From Halalkalibacter akibai JCM 9157 (lineage in GTDB: Bacteria; Bacillota; Bacilli; Bacillales; Bacillaceae_D): DNA of 64,000 nt. The number at the start of each line of letters is the position of its first letter. Position 1 is the stretch's first letter. Below, in pieces: positions 18,795-28,673 of the stretch. Where the stretch lies: NCBI RefSeq assembly GCF_000513135.1, contig NZ_BAUV01000008.1, forward strand, positions 62,001 to 126,000, written 5' to 3'. The translations under genes were made by a program, and so were the position numbers. Below the pieces are notes generated by a model that worked only from the letters and a program-made list of their open reading frames with translations, ran no database searches and had not been told where the DNA came from.

Positions 18795-18821
18795 AAGCTG
18801 AGCCAATCATCGGCTCAGCTT
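18795..18821 (-). terminator. Terminator of the GDSL hydrolase gene
   Basis: A 10-bp perfect stem (18795-18804 with 18812-18821), 7-base loop, followed on the minus strand by ATTTCTA. Confidence 0.65.
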
Positions 18822-18827
18822 CAAAGT

Positions 18828-19580
18828 CTATTTTATTAGTTTTATTGCAATCTCTGCCAGCTTTTGTTGTCCTGCAACGGTTGGATGGATATCCCCTGCA
18901 ATGACGTACAATTGTTGATTGTCGCCGAAAGCATGATAAGCATCTGCTAGTAAAATATTAGAGTGTTGAGTATTTAGCATGCCAACAAACCCTAAAAGAT
19001 GCTGATTAATACTAGGTAATACACTCTCCGAATTAGCTACATAGTGAAGAGGGTCTGTTTTTTGAAATGGATTATATACATTATAAACAACCACTGGAGC
19101 GGATGTTAATGAGCGAATCTCTGTAATAATGGTTCCCAAATTAGTAAAAAGGTCACTTTCCTCTAGTTGTTGTTGTAAATAAAACAGAAAAAGGTCTTGA
19201 CTCCCACCACTGCGAGCCTGTGCTGTACGCAATGCAGCTAATAAATCATTATTTCCGATAGTAAGAGTAATCGTATCTGCATGTCGAACAGCTTGACGAT
19301 ATTTTTGATCGTTTTGTAATGCGTTTAGCATTTGATCTGTACGCCAACCTGGAATGGCTAGGTTACGTACGCGCATATCTGTTGCCTCTCCGATTAGATA
19401 AGGAAAAGCTTCTTTTGATGTTGTGGCATTATCATTGTTAGTTAAATTATAGCCGTATGGAATAGAGTCACCTAAAGAAACGAGGGAGAGCTTGGCTTGA
19501 TCACTTTTGGCGAATGCACTAGTTGAGAAAAAGAGTGAGGCTAGGATGAGTAATATCAATGTTTTCGACAACGCTTTCAT
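18828..19580 (-). CDS. Secreted GDSL/SGNH-type esterase
   Basis: 250 residues behind AAGGAGGAAT. A Sec signal peptide (about 1-24, ending SAFA) is followed by SLGDSIPYGYN, which holds the nucleophile Ser of block I. Block III appears as TIGNND and block V as DIHPT with the catalytic Asp and His. This is the full SGNH set, so an extracellular esterase or lipase is likely. The length is normal for the family. A TTGTCGAA box resembling a Spo0A site lies 56 bp upstream (19636-19643), which might tie it to stationary phase, but a single 8-mer is weak evidence. Confidence 0.87.
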   Translation of the reverse strand: MKALSKTLILLILASLFFSTSAFAKSDQAKLSLVSLGDSIPYGYNLTNNDNATTSKEAFPYLIGEATDMRVRNLAIPGWRTDQMLNALQNDQKYRQAVRHADTITLTIGNNDLLAALRTAQARSGGSQDLFLFYLQQQLEESDLFTNLGTIITEIRSLTSAPVVVYNVYNPFQKTDPLHYVANSESVLPSINQHLLGFVGMLNTQHSNILLADAYHAFGDNQQLYVIAGDIHPTVAGQQKLAEIAIKLIK

Positions 19581-19697
19581 TTTATTCCTCCTTAGATATA
19601 TTCACTTTAAGTATAAAACAAGAATATAGAAGAAGTTGTCGAAACTAGGGTAGGGAATAAAAAATACTAACTAAAATTAATTAGCTAGTATCTCGGT

Positions 19698-20921
19698 TTA
19701 CTGATAGATAGGAAGTTTTATTGTAAAACAAGTTCCTTCATTAGGACTACTTGAAACGGAAATCGTTCCATTGTGTAATTCAATGATCTTCTTTGAGAGC
19801 GAAAGACCTAATCCTGTCCCGGTTTCTTTAGTAGAATAAAAAGGTTCAAAGATATAATGTAGGCTTTCTTGCGGAATACCAACACCATTGTCTTTAAATA
19901 AAATAACTAGGTCATCTCCCGATCTATCACACTCTACTGTAATTGTAAGGTGAGTCTTTTGCTTTGAATCAACCGAATTATTAAACAAATTGACGAAAAC
20001 TTGGATAAGTTCATTGTGGTCAATTAGCAGTAGTGTATTAAACACATTAGGATGATACGTTATTTGGAAATCTACATCTTGAATCATGGCTTCACTGAAC
20101 ATCAAGTCTTTGAAATGAGAAAAGAATTCTACCACTTTTTTTGGTTTTTTTTCAATAGGATTGTGTTTGGAAACCGTTAGAAATTCACTGATTATTTTAT
20201 TGGCACGATCAAGCTCAGGAATAAGAAGATCTTTGAATAAGTCTGTTGTTTTTGATTGCTCTTCTTTTGAGAGTAGTTGCAGGTAACCACGCACAGTCGT
20301 TAAAGGATTTCTAATTTCATGAGCGATACTTGCTGATATTTGCCCAATCATTCTCATTTTTTCTGCTTCTTTTGATTCGTTTAAAAAGTGGAATACACCA
20401 ATGACTCGAATGACATGGCCAGAGCGATCCCGTATTAAACGTGTATTTATAATTCCGTAGTTGGAATCTAATATTTCTTCATTAATAAGTTCTTTTTCTG
20501 TTCTTAATGTTTCGAGTAATTTGATCTCGTTATTTTCTAGATTTAGAAGTTGTTTAATTGGTTGATCTAGTACTTCTTTTAAGGAAGTCTTAAAGTCAAT
20601 TAACACCTGTTTGTTACATAGCGTCACATTTCCAGCTTTATTGATAATCACAATATGATGTGGAACAAGATCAAAGAGAGGTTGCAGGAAAAGTTCTAGT
20701 TGTGCAAATTCCTCTTCATCTGAAAAAAAACGTAGGTCAATTAGTTCCTTTAGATGCTTATCTACCTTTTTTATTTTACTATCCTGTTCATTGGCTTTTT
20801 TTACGAATGATTTATTTAAGATAGAATCCGTGTAGTTAATATCTATAGGTAGTTCGCTGATCAGACGTTTATAAAAATCTAATTCCTCTTGTAAAGACGT
20901 AAATGTAGGAGGATTGGGCAT
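19698..20921 (-). CDS. Soluble PAS sensor histidine kinase, sporulation-kinase type
   Basis: 407 residues without membrane segments. The N-terminal 85 residues are charged and helical; a PAS domain covers about 85-195 (HHIVIINKAGNVTLCNKQ). The HisKA site is IGQISASIAHEIRNPLTTVRG, nearly identical in style to KinA/KinE-type kinases that feed the Spo0F-Spo0A phosphorelay. The ATPase boxes are NLFNNSVDS, FKDNGVGIP, FEPFYSTKETGTGLGLSLS. Start ATG 20921 lies eight bases after GGAGTGA. No response regulator is adjacent, as is usual for phosphorelay kinases. The input signal is unknown. A similar but membrane-bound kinase gene lies 422 bp away on the other strand. Confidence 0.88.
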   Translation of the reverse strand: MPNPPTFTSLQEELDFYKRLISELPIDINYTDSILNKSFVKKANEQDSKIKKVDKHLKELIDLRFFSDEEEFAQLELFLQPLFDLVPHHIVIINKAGNVTLCNKQVLIDFKTSLKEVLDQPIKQLLNLENNEIKLLETLRTEKELINEEILDSNYGIINTRLIRDRSGHVIRVIGVFHFLNESKEAEKMRMIGQISASIAHEIRNPLTTVRGYLQLLSKEEQSKTTDLFKDLLIPELDRANKIISEFLTVSKHNPIEKKPKKVVEFFSHFKDLMFSEAMIQDVDFQITYHPNVFNTLLLIDHNELIQVFVNLFNNSVDSKQKTHLTITVECDRSGDDLVILFKDNGVGIPQESLHYIFEPFYSTKETGTGLGLSLSKKIIELHNGTISVSSSPNEGTCFTIKLPIYQ

Positions 20922-21064
20922 GGGATCTCACTCCAATTCTTACTAAAAGCTTAAGATATAATTTATAGTTAATCTAAAATAAAAGTAGTTCTCATGTTAG
21001 TTATGATACTTGATCTATCAGGCTGTGTAAATAGAACTAGTTTGGTAGACAGAACAGTTTGAGG

Positions 21065-21287
21065 TTAACCATAAATGTAGCCAAGCTTATCAGAAGATGC
21101 AAGAAACTCCGCTACATAGGTAGAAGCTATCTTAAGCGCTTCTTCTAAATCAACTTCAACATGTGCAACACTGTCTTACGGTAGACGTCATATCTAATGA
21201 AGAACCAGCTGAACGTCCGTTTTCTGTTGTATATTTACTAAGTTGAAAAAGTAAGCTATTTATTTTGCTATTAAACAAAAATTTGAA
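21065..21287 (-). pseudogene. Remnant of an unidentified gene
   Basis: On the minus strand an open frame from 21287 encodes a helical stretch including LLFQLSKYTTENGRSAG and SSLDMTSTV. After a one-base shift near 21171-21180 it continues as VDLEEALKIASTYVAEF and ends in LASSDKLGYIYG with a stop at 21067-21065. The composition is clearly protein-like, but there is no start codon with a ribosome site, and the N-terminal part is missing. I do not recognise the family. It fills most of the 421-bp gap between two divergent histidine kinase genes. Confidence 0.5.
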
Positions 21288-21342
21288 TTAAATGGTTTTT
21301 TTGATAGACTATAACAAACCGTATCGTTCTAAAGGAGTAAGT

Positions 21343-22565
21343 ATGAGGGAATTTTATAATATAGTTAATAAGAAAATCTATTACCTGTCTTGTGTCTTCA
21401 TGATTATTATTATGAGTATGGGCTTGTTTGTCTTAAATCCTCGAATGGAAGCTTTTGATTTTGGATATGTCCTACATTTAACTTTGGTTACCTTATTTTC
21501 TATATGCATTTTGATTTATCCAAAATATGAAACATATATGTTGAGGTTCATAACTATTACAATAGCATCTTTATATTTTTATGCTTTGTTCTTCTTATAC
21601 CCAGACACTTGGTCAACGTTTATCTTTCTCTGCTTAATTCCAGCTTTTTCAATTTTATATTTTGACTCAAAAATTTTCTATTTCTCTTTAGTTTTGAATT
21701 TTATCTTTATATCGGTTACTTTACTGTATATTATTTTGGTTGATCAGGGTAAATTATTTTCCCACATAGAACAGGATTTAGTTGGGAACACATTGAATTT
21801 TGTAGGAAGTCAAATCGTTATCTTTTTAATTTATTTCTTAAGTGATGTTCGTAATAAAAAGCAGCAATTATACTATGAGCAAATTCAGCAAACCGAACGC
21901 TTAAAAACAACAGGCCAATTAGCAGCAGCTGTTGCGCATGAGATTAGAAACCCTTTAACGGTTGTGAAAGGATTTCTTCAGTTATATGAGAAAGAACCAA
22001 CGTTTGATGATAAGAAAAAAAGCATTTTAAATTAATGATTGATGAACTAAATATTGCCGAACATGTTATTACACAATTTTTATCACTTGCTAAACCTAAT
22101 GCCCAAATGCAATTACAAGCTGTTAATGTAAGTGATTCTCTAGAAAGTGTTACCGATTTATTGTCTTCTTATGGTTTGTTCCATGATATTAGTATTGTAT
22201 TAGAGATTGAAGAGGATTGTGTCATTTCTATAAATGAAATGGAATTTAAACAAGTCATGATCAACTTAATAAAAAATGCAATAGAAGCATCGAGCACTGG
22301 CAAAGATGTGCATGTCAAAGCTAAGCGAGATAACAATTATGTTTTCATTGAAGTTCAGGACCAAGGGCAAGGAATGTCGGAGAAAGCCATTCAATCGTTG
22401 GGTACACCTTTTTATTCATTGAAAACGAAGGGAACTGGACTTGGGTTAATGATCTGTTTTCAAATAATTGAAAAATACAGAGGGACCATTCACTTTCAAA
22501 GTGAATTAGATAGGGGTACAAGAGTTGTTATAAGACTTTTAAGTACAAGTTCCGCGATTAAATAA
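21343..22565 (+). pseudogene. Membrane sensor histidine kinase (KinB-like), frameshifted
   Basis: ATG 21343 lies after AAAGGAG. The N-terminal part has about six membrane segments with no large loop (residues 12-180), like KinB. HisKA follows: TGQLAAAVAHEIRNPLTVVKG. The frame is lost in the A7 run at 22015-22021. One added A gives KKKKHFKLMIDELNIAEHVI and joins the ATPase part at 22035 (NLIKNAIEAS, DQGQGMS, SLKTKGTGLGLMI). The joined protein is about 407 residues. As it stands the first frame stops at 22035 before the ATPase domain, so the kinase would be dead unless the missing base is a read error. It is followed by a terminator at 22577. Confidence 0.83.
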
Positions 22566-22576
22566 ATATAAAGATA

Positions 22577-22615
22577 AGGTCTACTAAGAAGGCATTTTTA
22601 GTAGGCCTTTTTATA
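22577..22615 (+). terminator. Terminator after the KinB-like gene
   Basis: AAGGTCTACTAA (22577-22588) pairs with TTAGTAGGCCTT (22599-22610), then T. The remaining gap to 22984 holds two TGTCGAA boxes (22663 and 22908) and AT-rich DNA. Confidence 0.8.
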
Positions 22616-22983
22616 TTGGGATAGTAGACACTAACATATATATTTAAATTGTAGGACAAAAATGTCGAAGACCGTCTAAAAATCATTATTAAACAATTAG
22701 GTTCAATTTTACTTTTTAGATATAATATTTCAGCTTGGATTTGAAAAATAATGTTATTTATCTAAGTCTATTATAGGTCTTATTTGGTTTTATTTATTAA
22801 CAAACTGAAGTATGGCCTGTGATATAATGCCTATATAATAAAATATATAAATCTTTTTTAGAAATATATATAAATATATTTAGCTTTAAAGGGATTTTTC
22901 TTGAAATTGTCGAAAAAGGAAGAAAAGGCTGAGCATGAGTGGAATCGAAGCAAGACTTATTTAGAACAAGGGAAGTGTAAACA

Positions 22984-25761
22984 TTGGATCAAAGGTATAC
23001 GCAACTTGCTAATATCACAAAATTGATTAATACAAAACTCGAGTTGAGAGACGTACTCCAGCATGTAGTAACCGCTATATCAGAAGAAATAGTCCAATGT
23101 GATTCAGTTGGTATTTATTTACCCCAAGATGATGGAGCATTTAGAGGATATGTAGGAAAGCCTGAAGTTATCAATGGCATGACTTTAGATATGCAAGTAA
23201 TTGACACTGATATGGATCTCTTAGCAAAAGAAGTAATTGAAACACAAAAAACCATCTATATTCCTGATACGTCAAAGGATAATCGTCCAGATCCTAGAGC
23301 TGTTGAGGGTTTTAAAATAAAGTCGCTACTTGCTCTACCAATTTCTTATGAAAATGAATTGTTTGGGCTTGTTTTTCTGTTTGATTATGGCATTCCGATG
23401 AATTTGACAGAAGCAGAGATTCAAACGGTTGAAGCGTATGTAAATATGGCGGGTGTAGCGATTCAAAATGCCACCAATTTATCCCGGAAGGAAAATCTCA
23501 TAAAAGAAAAGCAACTTCTCTTAGATGTTACAAGAGATTTATCATTGTGTTCAACGATGCAAGAAAGTTTAGACAGATGTTTTTATTATGTAGGTGAAGT
23601 ACTTGATAACGCCAATGTAGGTGTTCATTTACTGGAAATCATCGCCAAAAGGGAAATTAAACCAGCTAAGTTAAGTAAAGACAGTGATTGGACTGAGGAG
23701 GATTGGGTTAAATCTCATAATGATATCTCTTTTGAAGATGATGATCTTTTCAAAGAAGTTATTAAAACGAAAAGAGCCATTTTTGTTCCAGATGTTTTTA
23801 ACGATCCGAGACCGAACCATGTGGCTTGTTCAAATTTTGGTATCAAAAGCTTATTTATAATGCCAATCGTTACAATGGGGGAGGTACTTGGCCTAATAGC
23901 TGTCCCGAATTTTGAAGGAGAAAAAATTAAAATTTACTCTGAAGCGGAGATGCAGCTTGCGCAATCTATTGTTGATGCAACAGCATCCACCTTATCGAAT
24001 CTTCTTTATATGGAGAAACAAGAAACCATTATAGAGGAAAGAACTTCAGAAATTAGTGTGAAAAATCAAGAGTTGGAACAAGCAATTGCCGACCTGCAAA
24101 GGCTGAGTCGTGAAAAAGAGTTGATTCTAAATTCAGCAGGTGAAGGAATTTTTGGGTTGGATTTAAATGGAAACATTACGTTTTGTAACCCTGCGAGTGC
24201 TTCGATGCTAGGATATGCTTCGGCTGAATTAATAGGGAAATCGTATAGTTATATTTTTCATAAAGACAAAACTGCAAAAGTTACTAAAAAAGTTATTTCT
24301 GCAAGTGATAGTCATACTGATGCATACTTTTACCGCAAAGATGAAACCGGTTTACCAGTTGAATATGTTATTTCTCATATCAAAGAGGGCGGTAATGTGG
24401 TTGGGTATGTGGTTACATTTAAAGATATTACTCAGAGGAAGCAAATGGAAGAGAGAATTAGATATCATGCTTACTATGATAGTCTAACGGATTTACCAAA
24501 TCGTGTGCTCTTAAAGGAGCGCTTAGATCAAGCTATAGAGTATGCGCAAAAACATGGTGAACAAATGGCAGTTTTCTTCCTTGATTTAGACCGGTTCAAG
24601 TTAATTAACGATACACTCGGACATAGTTATGGTGACCTTCTATTACGTGATGTAGCAGAACGTCTAAGTGCAAGTGTACCAACTTGTGCGACAGTTTCTA
24701 GACAAGGAGGGGATGAATTTACGATTATCATTCCGAGTATAGAAAACAAAGCAGAAGTAATTGAGATCGTTAATAACGTAAACGGTTCATTTTTCCACTC
24801 TTTTAATTTAAAAGGTCATGAAGTTTATGTGAAAAGTAGCATCGGAATTAGTATGTTCCCGGAAGATGGCATGACAAGCGAAGAACTCATTAAAAACGCA
24901 GACACAGCCATGTATAAATCAAAAGAACTACCAGGGAATAATTTTCACTTCTTCGAATCAGGTATGGATAATAGATCATTTGAAAGCATTAAGCTTGAAA
25001 ATGATTTATATAAAGCGCTTGAGAAAGAAGAACTAGTCATTTATTATCAACCTCAAATTGATTATAAAACAAAAACGATAACAGGAGTTGAAGCTCTGTT
25101 AAGATGGGTGCATCCGACTGAGGGAATGGTTTCTCCAGACATCTTCATCCCAATTGCAGAGGAAACGGGTTTAATCGTTCCAATTGGAGAATGGGTTCTA
25201 AGAAACGCTTGTAAACAGATTAAGGAATGGCATGAACAAGGCTATAAAGACATTAGTGTTGCTGTGAACTTATCTGTAAGGCAGTTTGAGCAAAACAACT
25301 TATTTTCAGTAGTCAAAAGTATTTTAGATGATGTTAAACTCTCACCTCAATATTTACATTTAGAGTTAACTGAAAATGAGATTATAAAAAATAAAGACGT
25401 TACATTAAAAACGATGGAACAGTTAAAAGGGCTAGGAATTAACATTGCCATTGATGACTTTGGGACAGGCTACTCATCACTTGGTTATTTGAAGAATTTT
25501 CCGATTCACACATTAAAAATTGACAAGTCTTTCGTTCAAGATTTAATGACCGATAGTGATAATGCGGCAATAACCGATACGATTATTATATTGGCTCAAA
25601 ACTTAAAGCTAGACGTTATTGCTGAAGGTGTGGAAACACAAGAAGAAGCTGAATTTCTGGCAGAGAGAAATTGCTACATGATGCAAGGCTATTATTTTAG
25701 TCGTCCTGTCAGTGCAAATGAATTAGTAGAAAAGTTTTTAGGTAATTATTTAAATATATAG
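22984..25761 (+). CDS. GAF-GAF-PAS-GGDEF-EAL c-di-GMP enzyme
   Basis: 925 residues from TTG 22984; an in-frame stop just upstream excludes a longer start, and AAGGGAAG (22970 region) serves as ribosome site. Order: GAF (about 1-165), GAF (about 175-345), a coiled linker, PAS (about 375-490), GGDEF (about 495-660) and EAL (about 670-920). The cyclase motif is a perfect GGDEF (RQGGDEFTIII) with no RxxD inhibitory site. The EAL set is complete: VEALLRW, AVNLS, ELTEN, IDDFGTG, LKIDKS, AEGVET, QGYYFS. No membrane segments, so a cytosolic bifunctional enzyme. The GAF and PAS domains would set which activity prevails. What they bind is unknown. Confidence 0.92.
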   Translation: MDQRYTQLANITKLINTKLELRDVLQHVVTAISEEIVQCDSVGIYLPQDDGAFRGYVGKPEVINGMTLDMQVIDTDMDLLAKEVIETQKTIYIPDTSKDNRPDPRAVEGFKIKSLLALPISYENELFGLVFLFDYGIPMNLTEAEIQTVEAYVNMAGVAIQNATNLSRKENLIKEKQLLLDVTRDLSLCSTMQESLDRCFYYVGEVLDNANVGVHLLEIIAKREIKPAKLSKDSDWTEEDWVKSHNDISFEDDDLFKEVIKTKRAIFVPDVFNDPRPNHVACSNFGIKSLFIMPIVTMGEVLGLIAVPNFEGEKIKIYSEAEMQLAQSIVDATASTLSNLLYMEKQETIIEERTSEISVKNQELEQAIADLQRLSREKELILNSAGEGIFGLDLNGNITFCNPASASMLGYASAELIGKSYSYIFHKDKTAKVTKKVISASDSHTDAYFYRKDETGLPVEYVISHIKEGGNVVGYVVTFKDITQRKQMEERIRYHAYYDSLTDLPNRVLLKERLDQAIEYAQKHGEQMAVFFLDLDRFKLINDTLGHSYGDLLLRDVAERLSASVPTCATVSRQGGDEFTIIIPSIENKAEVIEIVNNVNGSFFHSFNLKGHEVYVKSSIGISMFPEDGMTSEELIKNADTAMYKSKELPGNNFHFFESGMDNRSFESIKLENDLYKALEKEELVIYYQPQIDYKTKTITGVEALLRWVHPTEGMVSPDIFIPIAEETGLIVPIGEWVLRNACKQIKEWHEQGYKDISVAVNLSVRQFEQNNLFSVVKSILDDVKLSPQYLHLELTENEIIKNKDVTLKTMEQLKGLGINIAIDDFGTGYSSLGYLKNFPIHTLKIDKSFVQDLMTDSDNAAITDTIIILAQNLKLDVIAEGVETQEEAEFLAERNCYMMQGYYFSRPVSANELVEKFLGNYLNI

Positions 25762-25784
25762 GAAGATTACAAGGAGGCTAAGGA

Positions 25785-27425
25785 ATGAAAGCAGTACGTT
25801 CCGTATTAGAGTATTTAAAAGGCAATGGAGTAGAATATGTGTTTGGAATACCAGCAGGATCAGTAAATGCTTTTTTTGACGAATTATATGATATGCCTGA
25901 AATCACACCTGTTATCACAAAGCATGAGGGAGCAGCTTCATATATGGCTGCTACGTACGCTAAGTTCTCGAAGAAAATGAGTGTGTGCATTGCTTGCAGT
26001 GGGCCAGGGGGCACCAATTTAGCCACAGGAGCCGCAAATGCAATGAGAGAGCATTTACCTGTCTTATTCTTAACAGGAGCCGTACCGGTTAATACCGTCG
26101 GTTTAAATGCATCTCAAGAGTTGAATGCAGAGCCTATATTTGAACCTATTACGAAATACAGTGTTACAGTGACTGATGCAAAGGATTTACTACCTGAAAT
26201 TGTAAAAGCAACTGAAATTGCTATTTCGGGAGTGCCAGGCCCTGTCCATATTGCGATGCCAATTGATGTTCAGCTTGAAACGGTTGCTCCTGTTGACATT
26301 CCTTCAGCTCCTGTTAGAAAGCCGATTGTACCTAGTGCAGAAACGATTGCTAGAGTTGCTAGAGAACTAGTTGAGAGACAAACGGGTTATATTTTCGTCG
26401 GACAAGGTATTAGAAATTCAGTTGACCAATTGCTTGAATTGGCGGAACTACTTAACTGGCCAATTATTACATCTCCTCAAGCAAAAGGCTTTATTCCGAA
26501 CCATCCCTTAGTCGCTGGTGTTTTCGGATTCGCCGGACACGAGAAAGCGTCTGAGCTAATTAATGAGGGCGATGTAAACTCACTTTTAGTGATTGGATCA
26601 AGTTTAGGAGAAACAGCAACGAATAACTGGAATCAAAACTTGACACGAAATCGGTTTATGATTCAATTAGATTTTGATCAAACGGTTTTCAACCGAAAGT
26701 ATAAAGCTGATATTCCGGTTTTAGGTGATATTAATCTTAGTCTGCTATTTTTAATAGAAGAATTGAAGACTCTCGGTTTAACAAGTAAAAACAGAAATGA
26801 AGAACCAGTAACTGTTAAAAATGATGAAAAAGATTTAAGTGAATACAATTCAAAAAATGTATTTCTTAAGTTGCAAGAGCTTCTTCCGAAGTCTACTCGC
26901 TACTCGGTAGACATTGGTGAATTTATGTCTTATGTAATCCATCATATGGACGTAGTTGATTATGATAGTTTTGATATTAATGTTCATTTTGGTGCAATGG
27001 GAAGTGGAATTGGATCAGCAATTGGATCGAAGTTAGCTGAGCCAGAGCGTCCGGTTGTTTGTATTACTGGTGATGGCTGCTTCTTCATGCATGGTATGGA
27101 AATTCTAACAGCGAAGGAATATAATCTGCCAATCTTATTTGTTATTATGAATAATGCTCGTCTTGGAATGGTTTATCATGGTCATTCTTTACAGTATAAA
27201 CGCGCGCATGAGCGTTTCGGACAAGAGCCTATTAACATCTCAAAAATGGCTGAAGCGATGGGAATTCCAAGCTACCGAGTTGAACATATGGAAGATATAA
27301 ATCAAGAAGCAATGGCTAAATTAACTGACTTACAAGGTCCAGCTGTTTTAGAAGTAGCTTTGGTTGATAATAGCATTCCTCCAATGGGAGATCGAGTTAA
27401 ATTTCTTTCTTCGTTTGGTAAGTAA
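25785..27425 (+). CDS. Thiamine-diphosphate enzyme of the acetolactate-synthase family
   Basis: 546 residues starting 24 bp after the c-di-GMP gene, with AAGGAGG in front. The catalytic Glu is in ITKHEGAASYMA. The middle FAD/ADP-like domain follows, and the ThDP-Mg site is visible as GDGCFFMHG ending in FVIMNN about 30 residues on. This is the fold of acetolactate synthase, glyoxylate carboligase, benzoylformate decarboxylase and sulfoacetaldehyde acetyltransferase. It is shorter than AlsS or IlvB, and no small subunit or alsD lies nearby, so the exact reaction stays open. The close spacing could mean cotranscription with the gene before it. A terminator follows at 27443. Confidence 0.83.
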   Translation: MKAVRSVLEYLKGNGVEYVFGIPAGSVNAFFDELYDMPEITPVITKHEGAASYMAATYAKFSKKMSVCIACSGPGGTNLATGAANAMREHLPVLFLTGAVPVNTVGLNASQELNAEPIFEPITKYSVTVTDAKDLLPEIVKATEIAISGVPGPVHIAMPIDVQLETVAPVDIPSAPVRKPIVPSAETIARVARELVERQTGYIFVGQGIRNSVDQLLELAELLNWPIITSPQAKGFIPNHPLVAGVFGFAGHEKASELINEGDVNSLLVIGSSLGETATNNWNQNLTRNRFMIQLDFDQTVFNRKYKADIPVLGDINLSLLFLIEELKTLGLTSKNRNEEPVTVKNDEKDLSEYNSKNVFLKLQELLPKSTRYSVDIGEFMSYVIHHMDVVDYDSFDINVHFGAMGSGIGSAIGSKLAEPERPVVCITGDGCFFMHGMEILTAKEYNLPILFVIMNNARLGMVYHGHSLQYKRAHERFGQEPINISKMAEAMGIPSYRVEHMEDINQEAMAKLTDLQGPAVLEVALVDNSIPPMGDRVKFLSSFGK

Positions 27426-27442
27426 ATACTAGTTTTGAAGTT

Positions 27443-27486
27443 AAAGACCGGATTGCACCTTAGGGGTGATTCGGTCTTTTTTTGGG
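27443..27486 (+). terminator. Terminator of the ThDP enzyme gene
   Basis: AAAGACCG (27443-27450) pairs with CGGTCTTT (27472-27479), with an inner CACC/GGGTG stem, followed by a long T run. Confidence 0.85.
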
Positions 27487-27516
27487 AGTGTAGTTAATTA
27501 GAGTGGAGAAATTAGT

Positions 27517-27558
27517 AGGTCTACTGAAAAAAGTGGTTTTTTCCTTTTTAGTGGTCTT
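27517..27558. repeat. Imperfect hairpin resembling two others in the window
   Basis: AGGTCTACTGAAAAAA (27517-27532) folds back on the T-rich stretch ending AGTGGTCTT (27558). Its shape and wording recall the terminator at 22577 and the inner hairpin at 41705-41748. The rest of 27426-27777 shows nothing else. Confidence 0.35.
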
Positions 27559-27777
27559 GATAGGGGACATGAGAGACCTTATTTATTATGAAATTAGTTT
27601 TTAACAAGGTGAGAGGACAGAGGGGTTTTTATTACCTGAAAATCACTAGAATTTAACGTTTGATTAGCTAGATAAGGGCTCTACAGTCCTCTAAAGTCGT
27701 AAAATGGCTCTACTTGCCTTAAATAAGTGCTCTGGTGTCCGCCTCTGGTCTCAAATAAACCTAGGTTTTAAAGCAAT

Positions 27778-28434
27778 TTATATCATGTGTGCGTATGACT
27801 TATTAATAACAGCCATAATTTTTTTCATCGTTTCTACTTTAAAATCATCTGCAACAGAGTCGCCTGTAGAACTAACTAAATAGCAATCTCCATTTTCCGT
27901 ACGATATGTAAAGCCGTGGGAGATTAACGAGTCTTTTAACTCATTAGGTAAACTACCAAGACCAGTTAGTTCGGTGAAACGATCAGTAATGCAGACTTTT
28001 ACATCTATATCCATCAAACCTGTATGAACCGCAAATAAATCATAATCATACCTGGAAATCCATTGTCCTTTTGAGAAAAGTGATATACCTGATTTTTCAA
28101 GAGACGAAATTCCATTTAAATTAATGCCGAAAATAAAATTGATTATGGTTCGTATGTCCATCCCTGTAAGTGGTTTTCCATGCTGCGTTAAATGTGCATC
28201 GATAACCTTCTTACTTACTTCTTCTGGAGTAAGGGAGGATATATCAATTAGATTTTGAGCTCTTTTATATATAGGAACGTGATCTAGTACGATGCCATAC
28301 ACCTCTGTGATCACTTCACATACTTCAGTGCTTGTGATGTCACTTGAGATGGTAGAGAGTTCTAAGTCCATTAATTCCACTTTTGACTGTTTTATTTCTA
28401 ACATTTCTTGCTTTGTTACGTTTAACTGAGTCAT
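27778..28434 (-). CDS. Uncharacterised cytosolic protein
   Basis: 218 residues, start ATG 28434 eight bases after TAGGAGTT. I do not recognise the family. There is no signal peptide or membrane segment. The N-terminal 70 residues are helical and acidic. A central stretch (about 85-140) includes HGKPLTGMDIRTIINFIFGI and SLFSKGQWISRYDYDLFAV. The C-terminal third has ITDRFTELTGLGSLPNELKD and GFTYRTENGDCYLVSS. The gene stands alone, convergent with the ThDP gene and upstream of the rsbP end. Its composition is that of a normal protein and the ribosome site is good, so it is probably real. Confidence 0.65.
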   Translation of the reverse strand: MTQLNVTKQEMLEIKQSKVELMDLELSTISSDITSTEVCEVITEVYGIVLDHVPIYKRAQNLIDISSLTPEEVSKKVIDAHLTQHGKPLTGMDIRTIINFIFGINLNGISSLEKSGISLFSKGQWISRYDYDLFAVHTGLMDIDVKVCITDRFTELTGLGSLPNELKDSLISHGFTYRTENGDCYLVSSTGDSVADDFKVETMKKIMAVINKSYAHMI

Positions 28435-28673
28435 GGTTTTTAACTCCTATCAAAGTAATATTCTTATAAAGCTGTTTTCGTTACATTATTGTTTTTGATA
28501 AGTGCCTTCCTCTATTTCTGCAGGAGCCGATTGACTTTTGCTCCATTTCACTTAGAGGATTAATTACGAAAATAATCTTATATAAAAAGGGGTAAGGCGA
28601 AAGAGTATTTATTAATAAAAAAATGAAGCGTATACTAGTTGAAGCGTAGCGGTCGCTTAGGATAAATACGACG

